The notes under the pieces were generated by a model that worked only from the letters and a program-made list of their open reading frames with translations, had not been told where the DNA came from and ran no database searches. DNA of 64,000 bases, taken from contig JBOHFI010000018.1 in the NCBI GenBank assembly GCA_050699595.1, positions 22,263-86,262 on the forward strand, read 5' to 3'. Position numbers and translations under genes: made by a program. Each line of letters opens with the position of its first letter. Within the stretch, counting starts at the first letter, position 1. The DNA comes from GCA-003244245 sp050699595 (GTDB lineage: Bacteria > Actinomycetota > Actinomycetes > Mycobacteriales > Pseudonocardiaceae). This document shows, in pieces, positions 43,533 through 50,597 of the stretch.

Positions 43533-44468
43533 GTGCGGCTGGTCTTCGCAGGCACGCCCGACGTGGCGGTGCGCTCATTGCAGGCGCTGCTGGACTCCGA
43601 CCGACACGAGGTCGCCGCGGTGGTGACCCGGCCGGACGCGCCGGCCGGGCGCGGGCAGCGGCCGACCCGCTCCCCGGTGGGCATGCTGGCCGACCAGGCG
43701 GGGCTGGAGGTGCTCACCCCGCGCCGCCCGTCGGAGCCGGACTTCCTCGCTCGACTGTCCGCGCTGGCCCCGGACTGCTGCCCGGTCGTCGCCTACGGCG
43801 CGCTGGTTCCCAGGGCGGCGCTGGACATTCCCCGGCACGGCTGGGTGAACCTGCACTTCTCGCTGCTGCCCGCCTGGCGTGGCGCGGCTCCGGTGCAGGC
43901 TGCGATCCGGCACGGGGACGAGATCACCGGCGCGTCCACCTTCGCGTTGGAGGAGGGGCTGGACACCGGTCCGGTGTATGGCACGGTCACCGAGGTGATC
44001 CGAGCCGAGGACACCGCCGGGGAGCTGCTGTGCCGGTTGGCCGACGCGGGAGCCGGCCTGCTGGTGGCCACCCTGGACGGGATCGCCGACGGGACGGTGT
44101 GCCCGGTGCCACAGAGCGCCGAGGGCGTCTCGCACGCGCCGAAGCTCACCGCTGCCGACGCGCACGTGGACTTCAGCGCCCCGGCCTTCGCGGTGCACCG
44201 CCAGGTGCGCTCGGTCACGCCCACTCCCGGTGCCTGGACCCGGTTTCGGGACCACCGTGTGGGTCTCGGGCCGGTGCTCCTCGCCGATGCCCGTATCGTG
44301 GACGGGTTAACGTCTGGCGAGCTGCGGGTGACTAAACGGGAGGTACTGGTGGGCACGGCCACCGGGGCGGTGCAGCTGGGCGAGGTCACTGTGCCCGGCA
44401 AGCGGGCGATGTCTGCTGCGGACTGGGTCCGTGGTGCCCGGCTGGAGCCGGGGGAGCGGTTCGAGTGA
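43533..44468 (+). CDS. fmt: Methionyl-tRNA formyltransferase
   Basis: Formylates initiator Met-tRNA using 10-formyl-THF, linking it to the folate genes. It is 311 aa from GTG 43533. It begins RLVFAGTPDVAVRSLQALL, has the catalytic Asn/His/Asp region (GWVNLHFSLLPAWRGAAPVQ and the Asp in EEGLDTGPVYG) and a C-terminal OB domain ending in GKRAMSAADWVRGARLEPG. Followed by rsmB 22 nt later. Confidence 0.96.
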   Translation: MRLVFAGTPDVAVRSLQALLDSDRHEVAAVVTRPDAPAGRGQRPTRSPVGMLADQAGLEVLTPRRPSEPDFLARLSALAPDCCPVVAYGALVPRAALDIPRHGWVNLHFSLLPAWRGAAPVQAAIRHGDEITGASTFALEEGLDTGPVYGTVTEVIRAEDTAGELLCRLADAGAGLLVATLDGIADGTVCPVPQSAEGVSHAPKLTAADAHVDFSAPAFAVHRQVRSVTPTPGAWTRFRDHRVGLGPVLLADARIVDGLTSGELRVTKREVLVGTATGAVQLGEVTVPGKRAMSAADWVRGARLEPGERFE

Positions 44469-44490
44469 CGGCCAGCGCCCGGGTCACGCC

Positions 44491-45906
44491 GTGACGGCGC
44501 CCCGCAAACCGTCTCGACCGCCCCGCCCCGGGCCCCCGCGTCGGCGCTCCGGGCCGAGTCGCCCGCCGGCGGAGGATCCGCCTCGGCGGGCCGCGCTGGA
44601 CGCCCTGGCCGCGGTGCGCGAGCGGGATGCGTACGCCAACCTGGTGCTGCCCAGCATGCTGCGCCAGCGCGGGATCAACGGCCGGGACGCGGCGCTGGCC
44701 ACCGAGCTGTGCTACGGGACGTGCCGCGCGCGGGGTCTGCTGGATGCGGTGCTGGAGTCCTGTGCGGACCGTCCGCTGTCCGAGGTGGACGGCGAACTGC
44801 TGGATGCCCTGCGGCTGGGCAGCTACCAGTTGTTGCGAACCCGGGTGCCGCCGCACGCCGCGGTCGGTACCACCGTGGATCTGGTGCGGGCCGGCCGCGG
44901 CAGTGCCGCCGCCGGTTTCGTCAACGCCGTGCTGCGCCGGGTCGGCGCGCGGGACGAGGACGGCTGGGTGCAGGCGGTGGCGCCGGCCACCGACGACGAC
45001 CCGGTGGGCCACCTCGCGGTGGCGTACTCGCACCCACTGTGGATCGCGCAGGCCTTCGCCGACGCCCTGGGTGGCGACCTGGACGAGCTGGCGCGCGCCC
45101 TGGCCACCGACGACGCCCGGCCGCTGGTGCACCTCGCCGCGCGCCCCGGGCGGATCAGCGCCGCCGAGCTGGCCGGGGTGACCGGCGGACAAGTCGCCCC
45201 CTACTCGCCGTGCGGGGTGCACCTGGTCGACGGTGGTGACCCGGGTGAGCTGGCCCCGGTGCGCGATCACCTGGCCCAGGTGCAGGACGAGGGCAGCCAG
45301 CTCGTCACCCTCGCGCTGGCCGGTGTGCCGCTGGAGGGCCCCGACGCCCGCTGGCTGGACCTGTGCGCCGGCCCGGGAGGCAAGGCGGCGCTGCTGGGGG
45401 CGTTGGGAGCCGCCCGGGGGGCACACCTGGAGGCCGTGGAGAAGGCCGAGCACCGGGCCCGGTTGGTCGGCCAGGCGTGCGCGGGGTTGCCGGTGACGGT
45501 GCACGTCGTCGACGGCCGGGACAGTGGCCTGCCGGAACGGGCCTACGACCGGGTGCTGGTGGACGCGCCGTGCACCGGGCTCGGAGCGCTGCGCCGCCGC
45601 CCGGAGGCGCGCTGGCGGAGGCGGGCCGAGGACCTCCCCGGGCTCCTGCGGCTACAGCGGGAGCTGCTGGTCGCGGCGCTGCGGCTGGTCCGCCCGGGGG
45701 GCGTGGTGGCCTACGTGACGTGCTCGCCGCACCTGGACGAGACGGTGGGCGTGGTAGCGGACGTGGTTCGGCGCACGGGTGCCGCCCAGCTCGACGCCCG
45801 GCCCCGGTTTTCCGACCTGCCTGCGCTGGGCGACGGGCCGCACGTCCAATTGTGGCCGCACCGGCACGGCACCGACGCCATGTTCTGTGCCCTGTTGCGC
45901 CGCTGA
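44491..45906 (+). CDS. rsmB: 16S rRNA m5C967 methyltransferase
   Basis: Methylates C967 of 16S rRNA. About 471 aa from GTG 44491 (an open frame reaches back to 44431). The N-terminal NusB-like domain (AALDALAAVRERDAYANLVL...FVNAVLRRV) precedes the methyltransferase domain: SAM site LDLCAGPGGKAALLG, catalytic cysteines in VDAPCTGLGALRRRPE and YVTCSPH. The N-terminus is a basic Pro/Arg stretch. It converges on a methyltransferase gene 6 nt away. Confidence 0.95.
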   Translation: MTAPRKPSRPPRPGPPRRRSGPSRPPAEDPPRRAALDALAAVRERDAYANLVLPSMLRQRGINGRDAALATELCYGTCRARGLLDAVLESCADRPLSEVDGELLDALRLGSYQLLRTRVPPHAAVGTTVDLVRAGRGSAAAGFVNAVLRRVGARDEDGWVQAVAPATDDDPVGHLAVAYSHPLWIAQAFADALGGDLDELARALATDDARPLVHLAARPGRISAAELAGVTGGQVAPYSPCGVHLVDGGDPGELAPVRDHLAQVQDEGSQLVTLALAGVPLEGPDARWLDLCAGPGGKAALLGALGAARGAHLEAVEKAEHRARLVGQACAGLPVTVHVVDGRDSGLPERAYDRVLVDAPCTGLGALRRRPEARWRRRAEDLPGLLRLQRELLVAALRLVRPGGVVAYVTCSPHLDETVGVVADVVRRTGAAQLDARPRFSDLPALGDGPHVQLWPHRHGTDAMFCALLRR

Positions 45907-45912
45907 GAGCGG

Positions 45913-46719
45913 TCAGCGTTTGTCTGCGGTGATGAGGTAGTAGTCGATGAGCCCGCAGTGGTATGCCGCCAGCCAGTTGCGGCCCCAGCCGTCCCTGAAC
46001 TCGGTCTGCCCTATCCAGGCGTCAAAGCCGCGCCAGACGTGCTCGCCGATGGCCTCGACGCGCACGTCGATAAATCCCGCCTTGAGAAGATCGTCTCGAA
46101 AGGAGTCGATCGGAAGGACGACGTCGATGCCGCTGTCGATGGTATCGATCAGTCCCCGAAGCTCGCCGATGGCGTCCGGGCCGGGCGTGAAGAAAGTCGT
46201 GACGGCGAGCCGGCCGCCAGGCTTGAGCACTCGATGGGTTTCGGCGGCGAAGGCGGCCAGGTCTTCGAAATGCTGGGCTGCTTCCACCGAGTAACATTTG
46301 TCGAACCTCCCGTCGGCGTAAGGAATCCCCAGCGCGGAGCCTTGCCGCAGTATCAGCCGGTCAGGCTGGTGCGCGATCAGGTCGGCGTTGATTCTGGCGG
46401 CACGGTCGAGCTGGTCCTGGGAGAGATCCAGCCCGTGCACGGCGCGTGGCGTGAATTCTCGAAGCGCGAGTGCGGCCCCTACCGCGATGCCGCACCCGAT
46501 CTCCAGCGCTACATCGGCCGGACTGAGCGCCACGCGGCGGAGAACGGTGCGGTAGAGATTGGCCTGGCTCTCGGTGCGCTCGTCCATACTGATGAGCCCG
46601 GGCGTGAAGTCCCCCCAATACCCGAAATTGATGAAATTGCCCGAGAAGATCTCCATCGAGCTGAGATCGTCTATGCCGTACATCGCCGCTCGTCGCGAAG
46701 CGCCGCTGTCACCTGACAC
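45913..46719 (-). CDS. SAM-dependent methyltransferase (small-molecule type)
   Basis: A 268-aa class I methyltransferase. NFINFGYW near the N-terminus and motif I VALEIGCGIAVGAALALREF, then VHGLDLSQDQLDRAARI, FDKCYSVEAAQHFEDLAAF and LKPGGRLAVTTFF are typical of natural-product O/C-methyltransferases. GTG 46719 follows GGGAGG with 6-nt spacing, which I prefer to the TTG at 46740. No biosynthetic cluster is visible nearby, so the substrate is unknown. Confidence 0.85.
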   Translation of the reverse strand: MSGDSGASRRAAMYGIDDLSSMEIFSGNFINFGYWGDFTPGLISMDERTESQANLYRTVLRRVALSPADVALEIGCGIAVGAALALREFTPRAVHGLDLSQDQLDRAARINADLIAHQPDRLILRQGSALGIPYADGRFDKCYSVEAAQHFEDLAAFAAETHRVLKPGGRLAVTTFFTPGPDAIGELRGLIDTIDSGIDVVLPIDSFRDDLLKAGFIDVRVEAIGEHVWRGFDAWIGQTEFRDGWGRNWLAAYHCGLIDYYLITADKR

Positions 46720-46782
46720 GACGCGCCTCCCCGGCTTCAACGATCACGCGCTCACCCGCATATCGGGCAGGCAGCGGCTGGC

Positions 46783-46983
46783 TCAGCGGAAGTCGTCGTC
46801 CCGCAGGGCGGTGGTGAAGGTGCTCCAGGCATGCGGGGAGACGGCGACAACCCCGCCGGTGGGGTGCTTGGAGTCGCGTACGGCGACAGCGCCGGTGGTG
46901 ACGGCGACCTCGACGCAGTCGGCCTTGTCGCTGCTGCGGCTGCTCTTGCGCCAGCGGGCGCTACTCAGGTCCAGGGCAGGCAT
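46783..46983 (-). CDS. DUF397 domain protein
   Basis: A 66-aa protein covering the DUF397 motif: ARWRKSSRSSDKADCVEVAV, then VAVRDSKHPTGG and AWSTFTTALR. Such proteins accompany XRE-DUF5753 regulators in actinomycetes, probably as their partner or antagonist (inference from pairing). Here the neighbouring XRE gene is broken, so this one may be an orphan. It overlaps the end of that pseudogene by 23 nt. Confidence 0.88.
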   Translation of the reverse strand: MPALDLSSARWRKSSRSSDKADCVEVAVTTGAVAVRDSKHPTGGVVAVSPHAWSTFTTALRDDDFR

Positions 46984-47548
46984 CCCGGGCTCCTCTCCAG
47001 TCCGCGTGTGGCCCGTCGCACGCGGATCCGCTGACCTCGGTGGCGATCTGGGCGATCAGCTCGGTCGTTGCAGCGGGTGCAAGGGCTGCACTCAGAATAG
47101 TCCCCAGCGCCACCCGATAAGCGGCCAGATCCGCCTCCTCCTCCAGGAACAGCTCGGTGCCGTGGTTCTCCAGGTAGACCAGGGCCGGCTCCTCGGTGAA
47201 CTCCAGGATGACGAACGGCCCGCGCAGCCCGGCGTGCGCGCCGGCCGCCACGGGCACCACCCGCAACGTCACGTGCGGTTGCTCGGCCACGCCGAGCAGG
47301 TGGTGCAGCGGGTACGACCAGTGCCTCGTAGTTCTGCACTCGGGTGGCCTTGGCCTCGAAGTCGATCAGGCTGCGCCAGAGCTGGGGCAGGCCGGGTTGG
47401 CGGGTCCACCAGCCGCGTTCCTCCGAGCGCCGGACCAGGTCGAGCAGCTCGTCGCGGGTGGCGGCGGGCACTTGGTAGAGGCCCAGCAGCGCGGCGACGT
47501 CCTCGATCTGCAGGCCGCTGTTGCCGGTCTCGACTTGCTTGCAGTACC
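46961..47548 (-). pseudogene. XRE-DUF5753 regulator, decayed
   Basis: The 5' end lacks the first helices of the HTH and begins around KQVETGNSGLQIEDVAALLG. It continues through ATRDELLDLVRRSEERGWW and FEAKATRVQNYEALVVP. There an internal deletion of roughly 100 codons and a frameshift (near 47300) bring in LHHLLGVAEQPHVTLRVVP, read in another frame through to the stop at 46961. Truncation, deletion and frameshift together make it non-functional. The intact homologue at 58211-59071 shows what is missing. Confidence 0.8.
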
Positions 47549-47570
47549 TGCAATGTTCGACGGTTCCGGT

Positions 47571-47864
47571 ATGGACCCCATGAGGATTGACCCCATGAGG
47601 ATTGACCCCATGAGGATTGACCCCATGAAGATCGACCCAGTGGAGATCGAGCACCAGATCATGAACGCGGCCGTGGTGGAGAAGACCTGGGAGATCCCGG
47701 CCCACGGCGGGAAGGGACCGGTCACCGTCACCTTGCGGATGCCCGAGGTGACGATCACCGACTCGCAGGGCAGACATCCCATGATCTCACCCGAGCAGGC
47801 CGGCCTGGTGGCTTCCCGGATGGGCGATATCAGCTGGTGGCTCCACGACTGCGCAGGCGACTGA
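47571..47864 (+). CDS. Small hypothetical protein with repeated start-codon array
   Basis: Up to 97 aa from ATG 47571. The N-terminus is MDP(MRIDP)x3 MKIDPVEIEHQIM, then a compact part with VEKTWEIPAHGGKGPVTVTL and a SRMGDISWWLHDCAG end. I do not recognise a family. Each 15-nt repeat carries GAGGA followed 8 nt later by the next ATG, so translation could begin at any of several ATGs (47580, 47595, 47610, 47625). The core after 47640 looks like a real protein. Confidence 0.55.
   Translation: MDPMRIDPMRIDPMRIDPMKIDPVEIEHQIMNAAVVEKTWEIPAHGGKGPVTVTLRMPEVTITDSQGRHPMISPEQAGLVASRMGDISWWLHDCAGD
47580..47639 (+). repeat. 15-bp tandem repeat with ribosome site and ATG in each unit
   Basis: ATGAGGATTGACCCC three times perfectly (47580, 47595, 47610) then ATGAAGATCGACCCA. 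Within each unit GAGGA sits 8 nt before the next ATG. Confidence 0.95.
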
Positions 47865-47918
47865 CAACGAAAATGCATCCACTGGCATTCCCGCGGACCA
47901 CCAGAACTCGGTGCACCT

Positions 47919-47980
47919 GCATTCAGCGGGCTCAGCGGGGTTATTCGGTGGCGCGAAACCCCGCTGAGCCCGCTGAATGC
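47919..47980. repeat. 24-bp inverted repeat, second copy of the carB-pyrF palindrome
   Basis: Arms 47919-47942 and 47957-47980 are perfect complements (core GCATTCAGCGGGCTCAGCGG) with a 14-nt loop. It is nearly identical to the repeat at 22948-23021. It lies between a small hypothetical gene and the convergent ROK gene, where it could serve as a bidirectional terminator. Confidence 0.92.
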
Positions 47981-48000
47981 GAGTACAACGCCCCTATAGG

Positions 48001-48897
48001 TCAGATCACGGCATGGTGCGCGAGGATGAGGGCTCCGGCCGGGCCGGCTAGCGGGCCGAGTGCGGGTGGGACGATGAAGTCGCCGGCAGCGTGTTCGGGT
48101 AGGTCAGGGTACCCGGCCAGCGCCTCGCGGAGATTGGCCCGCACCAGTGGGAACAGCCCTGGCAGGCCGGTCACGCCGCCGCCGATCATGATGCGTTGCG
48201 GCGCGAGCATGTAGACGATGGTGCGTAACCCGGCGGCGAGATAGGCGGCTTCGAGGTGGACGGCTTCCCGGAGCGTGTCACCGTCGAGCTGCTCGGCTGG
48301 ACGGCCCCACCGGGCGGCGATCGCCGCGCCGCTCGCCATCCCCTCCCAGCAGTCGCCGTGAAACGGGCAGTGCCCGGCGAAGTGATCGCCGGGCTGGCGC
48401 GGCACGCTGAGGTGGCCCATCTCCGGGTGGCCCAGCCCATGGATGATCCGGCCCTCGGCCACGGCTCCCGCGCCGATGCCGGTGCCGACGGTCAGGTACA
48501 CGAACGTGCCCAGACCACGGGCGGCCCCCCAGCGTCCCTCGCCCAGTGCGGCGGCATTGACGTCGGTGTCGAACCCCACCGGCACGCCCAGCGCGCGCCG
48601 GGCCGGGCCGACCATGTCGACGTACGACCAGCCCGGTTTCGGGCTGGTCGTGATGAACCCACAACGCGGATGGGACCGGCGCAGCTCCAGGGGGCCGAAC
48701 GACGCGATGCCGAGCGCGGCCAGCGGCCCACCGCGCGACACCTCCCGCTGGAAGAAAGCGAGCACCTGGGTCAGCGTCTGCGCTGGTGTCCCGGTCGTGA
48801 TCCGGGTCTGAGCCACGATGTGATCAGGATCAGACCCGACCAGGCAGATGACCTTTGTCCCGCCTACCTCGACCGCCCCCCATCGCACCGGCTTCAC
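48001..48897 (-). CDS. ROK family sugar kinase (fructokinase-like)
   Basis: A 298-aa ROK kinase. ATP/phosphate motif AVEVGGTKVICLVG, sugar-binding FDTDVNAAALGEGRWGAA, second phosphate motif TVGTGIGAGAV, and the ROK zinc site GHPEMGHLSVPRQPG with HCPFHGDCWEGMASG (H-x-C-x2-H-x2-C). The zinc-site spacing resembles fructokinases of the ROK type. Start GTG 48897. No transporter or operator is nearby. Confidence 0.88.
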   Translation of the reverse strand: MKPVRWGAVEVGGTKVICLVGSDPDHIVAQTRITTGTPAQTLTQVLAFFQREVSRGGPLAALGIASFGPLELRRSHPRCGFITTSPKPGWSYVDMVGPARRALGVPVGFDTDVNAAALGEGRWGAARGLGTFVYLTVGTGIGAGAVAEGRIIHGLGHPEMGHLSVPRQPGDHFAGHCPFHGDCWEGMASGAAIAARWGRPAEQLDGDTLREAVHLEAAYLAAGLRTIVYMLAPQRIMIGGGVTGLPGLFPLVRANLREALAGYPDLPEHAAGDFIVPPALGPLAGPAGALILAHHAVI

Positions 48898-48952
48898 CTG
48901 CTGGAGCCTTGACGTCTACCCGAGTTCACACCCGCCCTTCCTACCGCGGCCG

Positions 48953-49354
48953 TCACGGCCTCCTTAGCAGCACTTCGCCCTCGAGACCGTCTGGATCGCG
49001 AAAGAAGATGCTCATCGCCTGGCCGAAGTCGTTGACTGTGCCGTCGCTCGCTCCGGTCTCGACGAGCCGGTCCCGGATCGTCTCGAAGGCCTCGCGGGAC
49101 GCGGCGGCCAGCCCGACGTGATCGATGCGGCCCCGACCCCACATCGGCGTCTGGCGATCGGCCTCGATGTTCCCCTCGATCACGAAGACATTCAGTTGCG
49201 TCGCCGGGCCGATGTCGATCACAGTCATCGTCTCGCCAGGCCCGTGACTGCGCGTCGGTCCGATGACAGCGTCGAACACCCGCTCGTAGAACTGTCCCAG
49301 ACGCTCGACGTCTTTGGAGAGCCACGCGATGTGGTTCACTCCGTCCAACAGCAT
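48953..49354 (-). CDS. VOC family protein (glyoxalase/dioxygenase fold)
   Basis: A 133-aa single-domain VOC protein with two beta-alpha-beta-beta-beta modules. Likely metal ligands are His in GVNHIAWLSKD, His in RIDHVGLAA and Glu in GLEGEVLL; FFRDPDGLEGE is the C-terminal hallmark. Start is ATG 49354. Isomerase, dioxygenase or antibiotic-binding roles all occur in this fold, so function is open. Confidence 0.85.
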   Translation of the reverse strand: MLLDGVNHIAWLSKDVERLGQFYERVFDAVIGPTRSHGPGETMTVIDIGPATQLNVFVIEGNIEADRQTPMWGRGRIDHVGLAAASREAFETIRDRLVETGASDGTVNDFGQAMSIFFRDPDGLEGEVLLRRP

Positions 49355-49606
49355 TTCTGACTCCTCTCAAGACTCGGACCCACCGTAGCTGTTGTTCGCG
49401 ACAGGTCTCCACAGCGGAGCGCTGGGCGGACTTCACCGACGAACTGTGGCCGGTCTGCCGCCAGCAGGCGCTCATACACCCGGCGTATCGCCGGGAGACC
49501 GAGTGCTCAGCCAGCCCGCCAGTTCTGGTTAGCGTTGGGCGCGAGCTGTTGGTGGTCACGGACAGATGATCATGTACCGGTTTCCTCAACGTCCGACCCG
49601 CTGGAC

Positions 49607-50245
49607 TCAGAGGCGCTGAGCGACGAGGTACCCCTGCGGCTGTTGCTCGTCCGGGTCGGCGGGACGGCCGGCCCAGATGACGACGCGGAAGCCTGCGCCG
49701 GTGACCTGCCGCTCCATCTCCTCCGGTGAGAGCCAGTAGATGTCGAACTCGACGCCAGCGGTGCGACCGCCGCGTCGAACCTGGTCGTCACCTGCTTTGA
49801 AGGCCGTGGCGAAGTAACCGCCCGGCCGGACGACTCGCGCCAGCTCGCCGAACGCCCGGGGCCGATCGGACGGTGCGAGATACATGAGCGAGTACCAGCA
49901 CACGACACCGGCGAGCGAGGAATCCTCGAACGGAAGATTCCGCACGTCGGCGACGTCGAAGGGGACCCCGGGGTAGTCCCGACGCGCGACGTGGATCATC
50001 TCCGGGGACAGGTCGACGCCGTGCGGTTCCAGTCCGTGGTCGGCGAGATAGGGCGCCAGCCGCCCCGGGCCGCACCCGATGTCACCGACTGTCGACCCAA
50101 CGCTGTTCTCGAGGAGCAGGTCGCAGAACAGGCCGAGCACGGCTCGTTCGACGGGCATCTGGTCGAGACTGTGGGCAAGCTTGTCGGCGTAGAGCTCGGC
50201 AAGAGCGTCATGCGCCTGGCGCAACTCTCTAGTCTTCGCGTCCAC
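49607..50245 (-). CDS. Class I SAM-dependent methyltransferase
   Basis: A 212-aa methyltransferase with motif I GDIGCGPGRLAPYLAD, HGVDLSPEMIHVARR, the post-I acidic turn and VVCWYSLMYLAPSDR, and VVRPGGYFATAFK. Start is GTG 50245 after a weak ribosome site. It is the third such gene between 45.9 and 50.3 kb. The substrate is unknown. Confidence 0.85.
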   Translation of the reverse strand: MDAKTRELRQAHDALAELYADKLAHSLDQMPVERAVLGLFCDLLLENSVGSTVGDIGCGPGRLAPYLADHGLEPHGVDLSPEMIHVARRDYPGVPFDVADVRNLPFEDSSLAGVVCWYSLMYLAPSDRPRAFGELARVVRPGGYFATAFKAGDDQVRRGGRTAGVEFDIYWLSPEEMERQVTGAGFRVVIWAGRPADPDEQQPQGYLVAQRL

Positions 50246-50597
50246 GTGGGCAGGCTAGCTGCCCGGTCAGGGATCCCCTGCGGAACGGGTGAGAGCCGCA
50301 AATGATCGTCAGTAGCGGCGTCGTGACGCGGGCCTGGCCGGGGCTTGATGGTGAGGACTGGCATGGCGCGTTCAAGAGGACACGCCCCAGCTCCGAATCT
50401 CTGCCGTGAGGCCTATCAGACTCGGCCGAGTCAGGTGCCTTATAGCTTTTTGAAGGTCACTCCTGGTGTTAGATTGACTTTATCCGGCATGCGGTGCCAA
50501 GGCCCCTGAGCTGCCGTCGCACTGCGCCGAGGGCACTATCAAGGGTGGCGCCGCGGTCGTCGGTGCGGGGCCGGCGCGGCGGACGAGGAGGCTCGGC
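50246..50597. promoter_or_regulatory. Divergent intergenic region with 14-bp palindrome
   Basis: This 352-bp region separates the methyltransferase from the Clp gene. GACTCGGCCGAGTC at 50419-50432 is a perfect palindrome, followed by an AT-rich stretch (TTATAGCTTTTTGAA) with promoter-like character. No typical HspR or ClgR operator could be recognised. Confidence 0.4.

Noticed and set aside
49355..49606. Protein-like run (ELWPVCRQQALIHPAYRRE) suggesting a transposase tail
   Set aside because: Too short, no start and no supporting motif.
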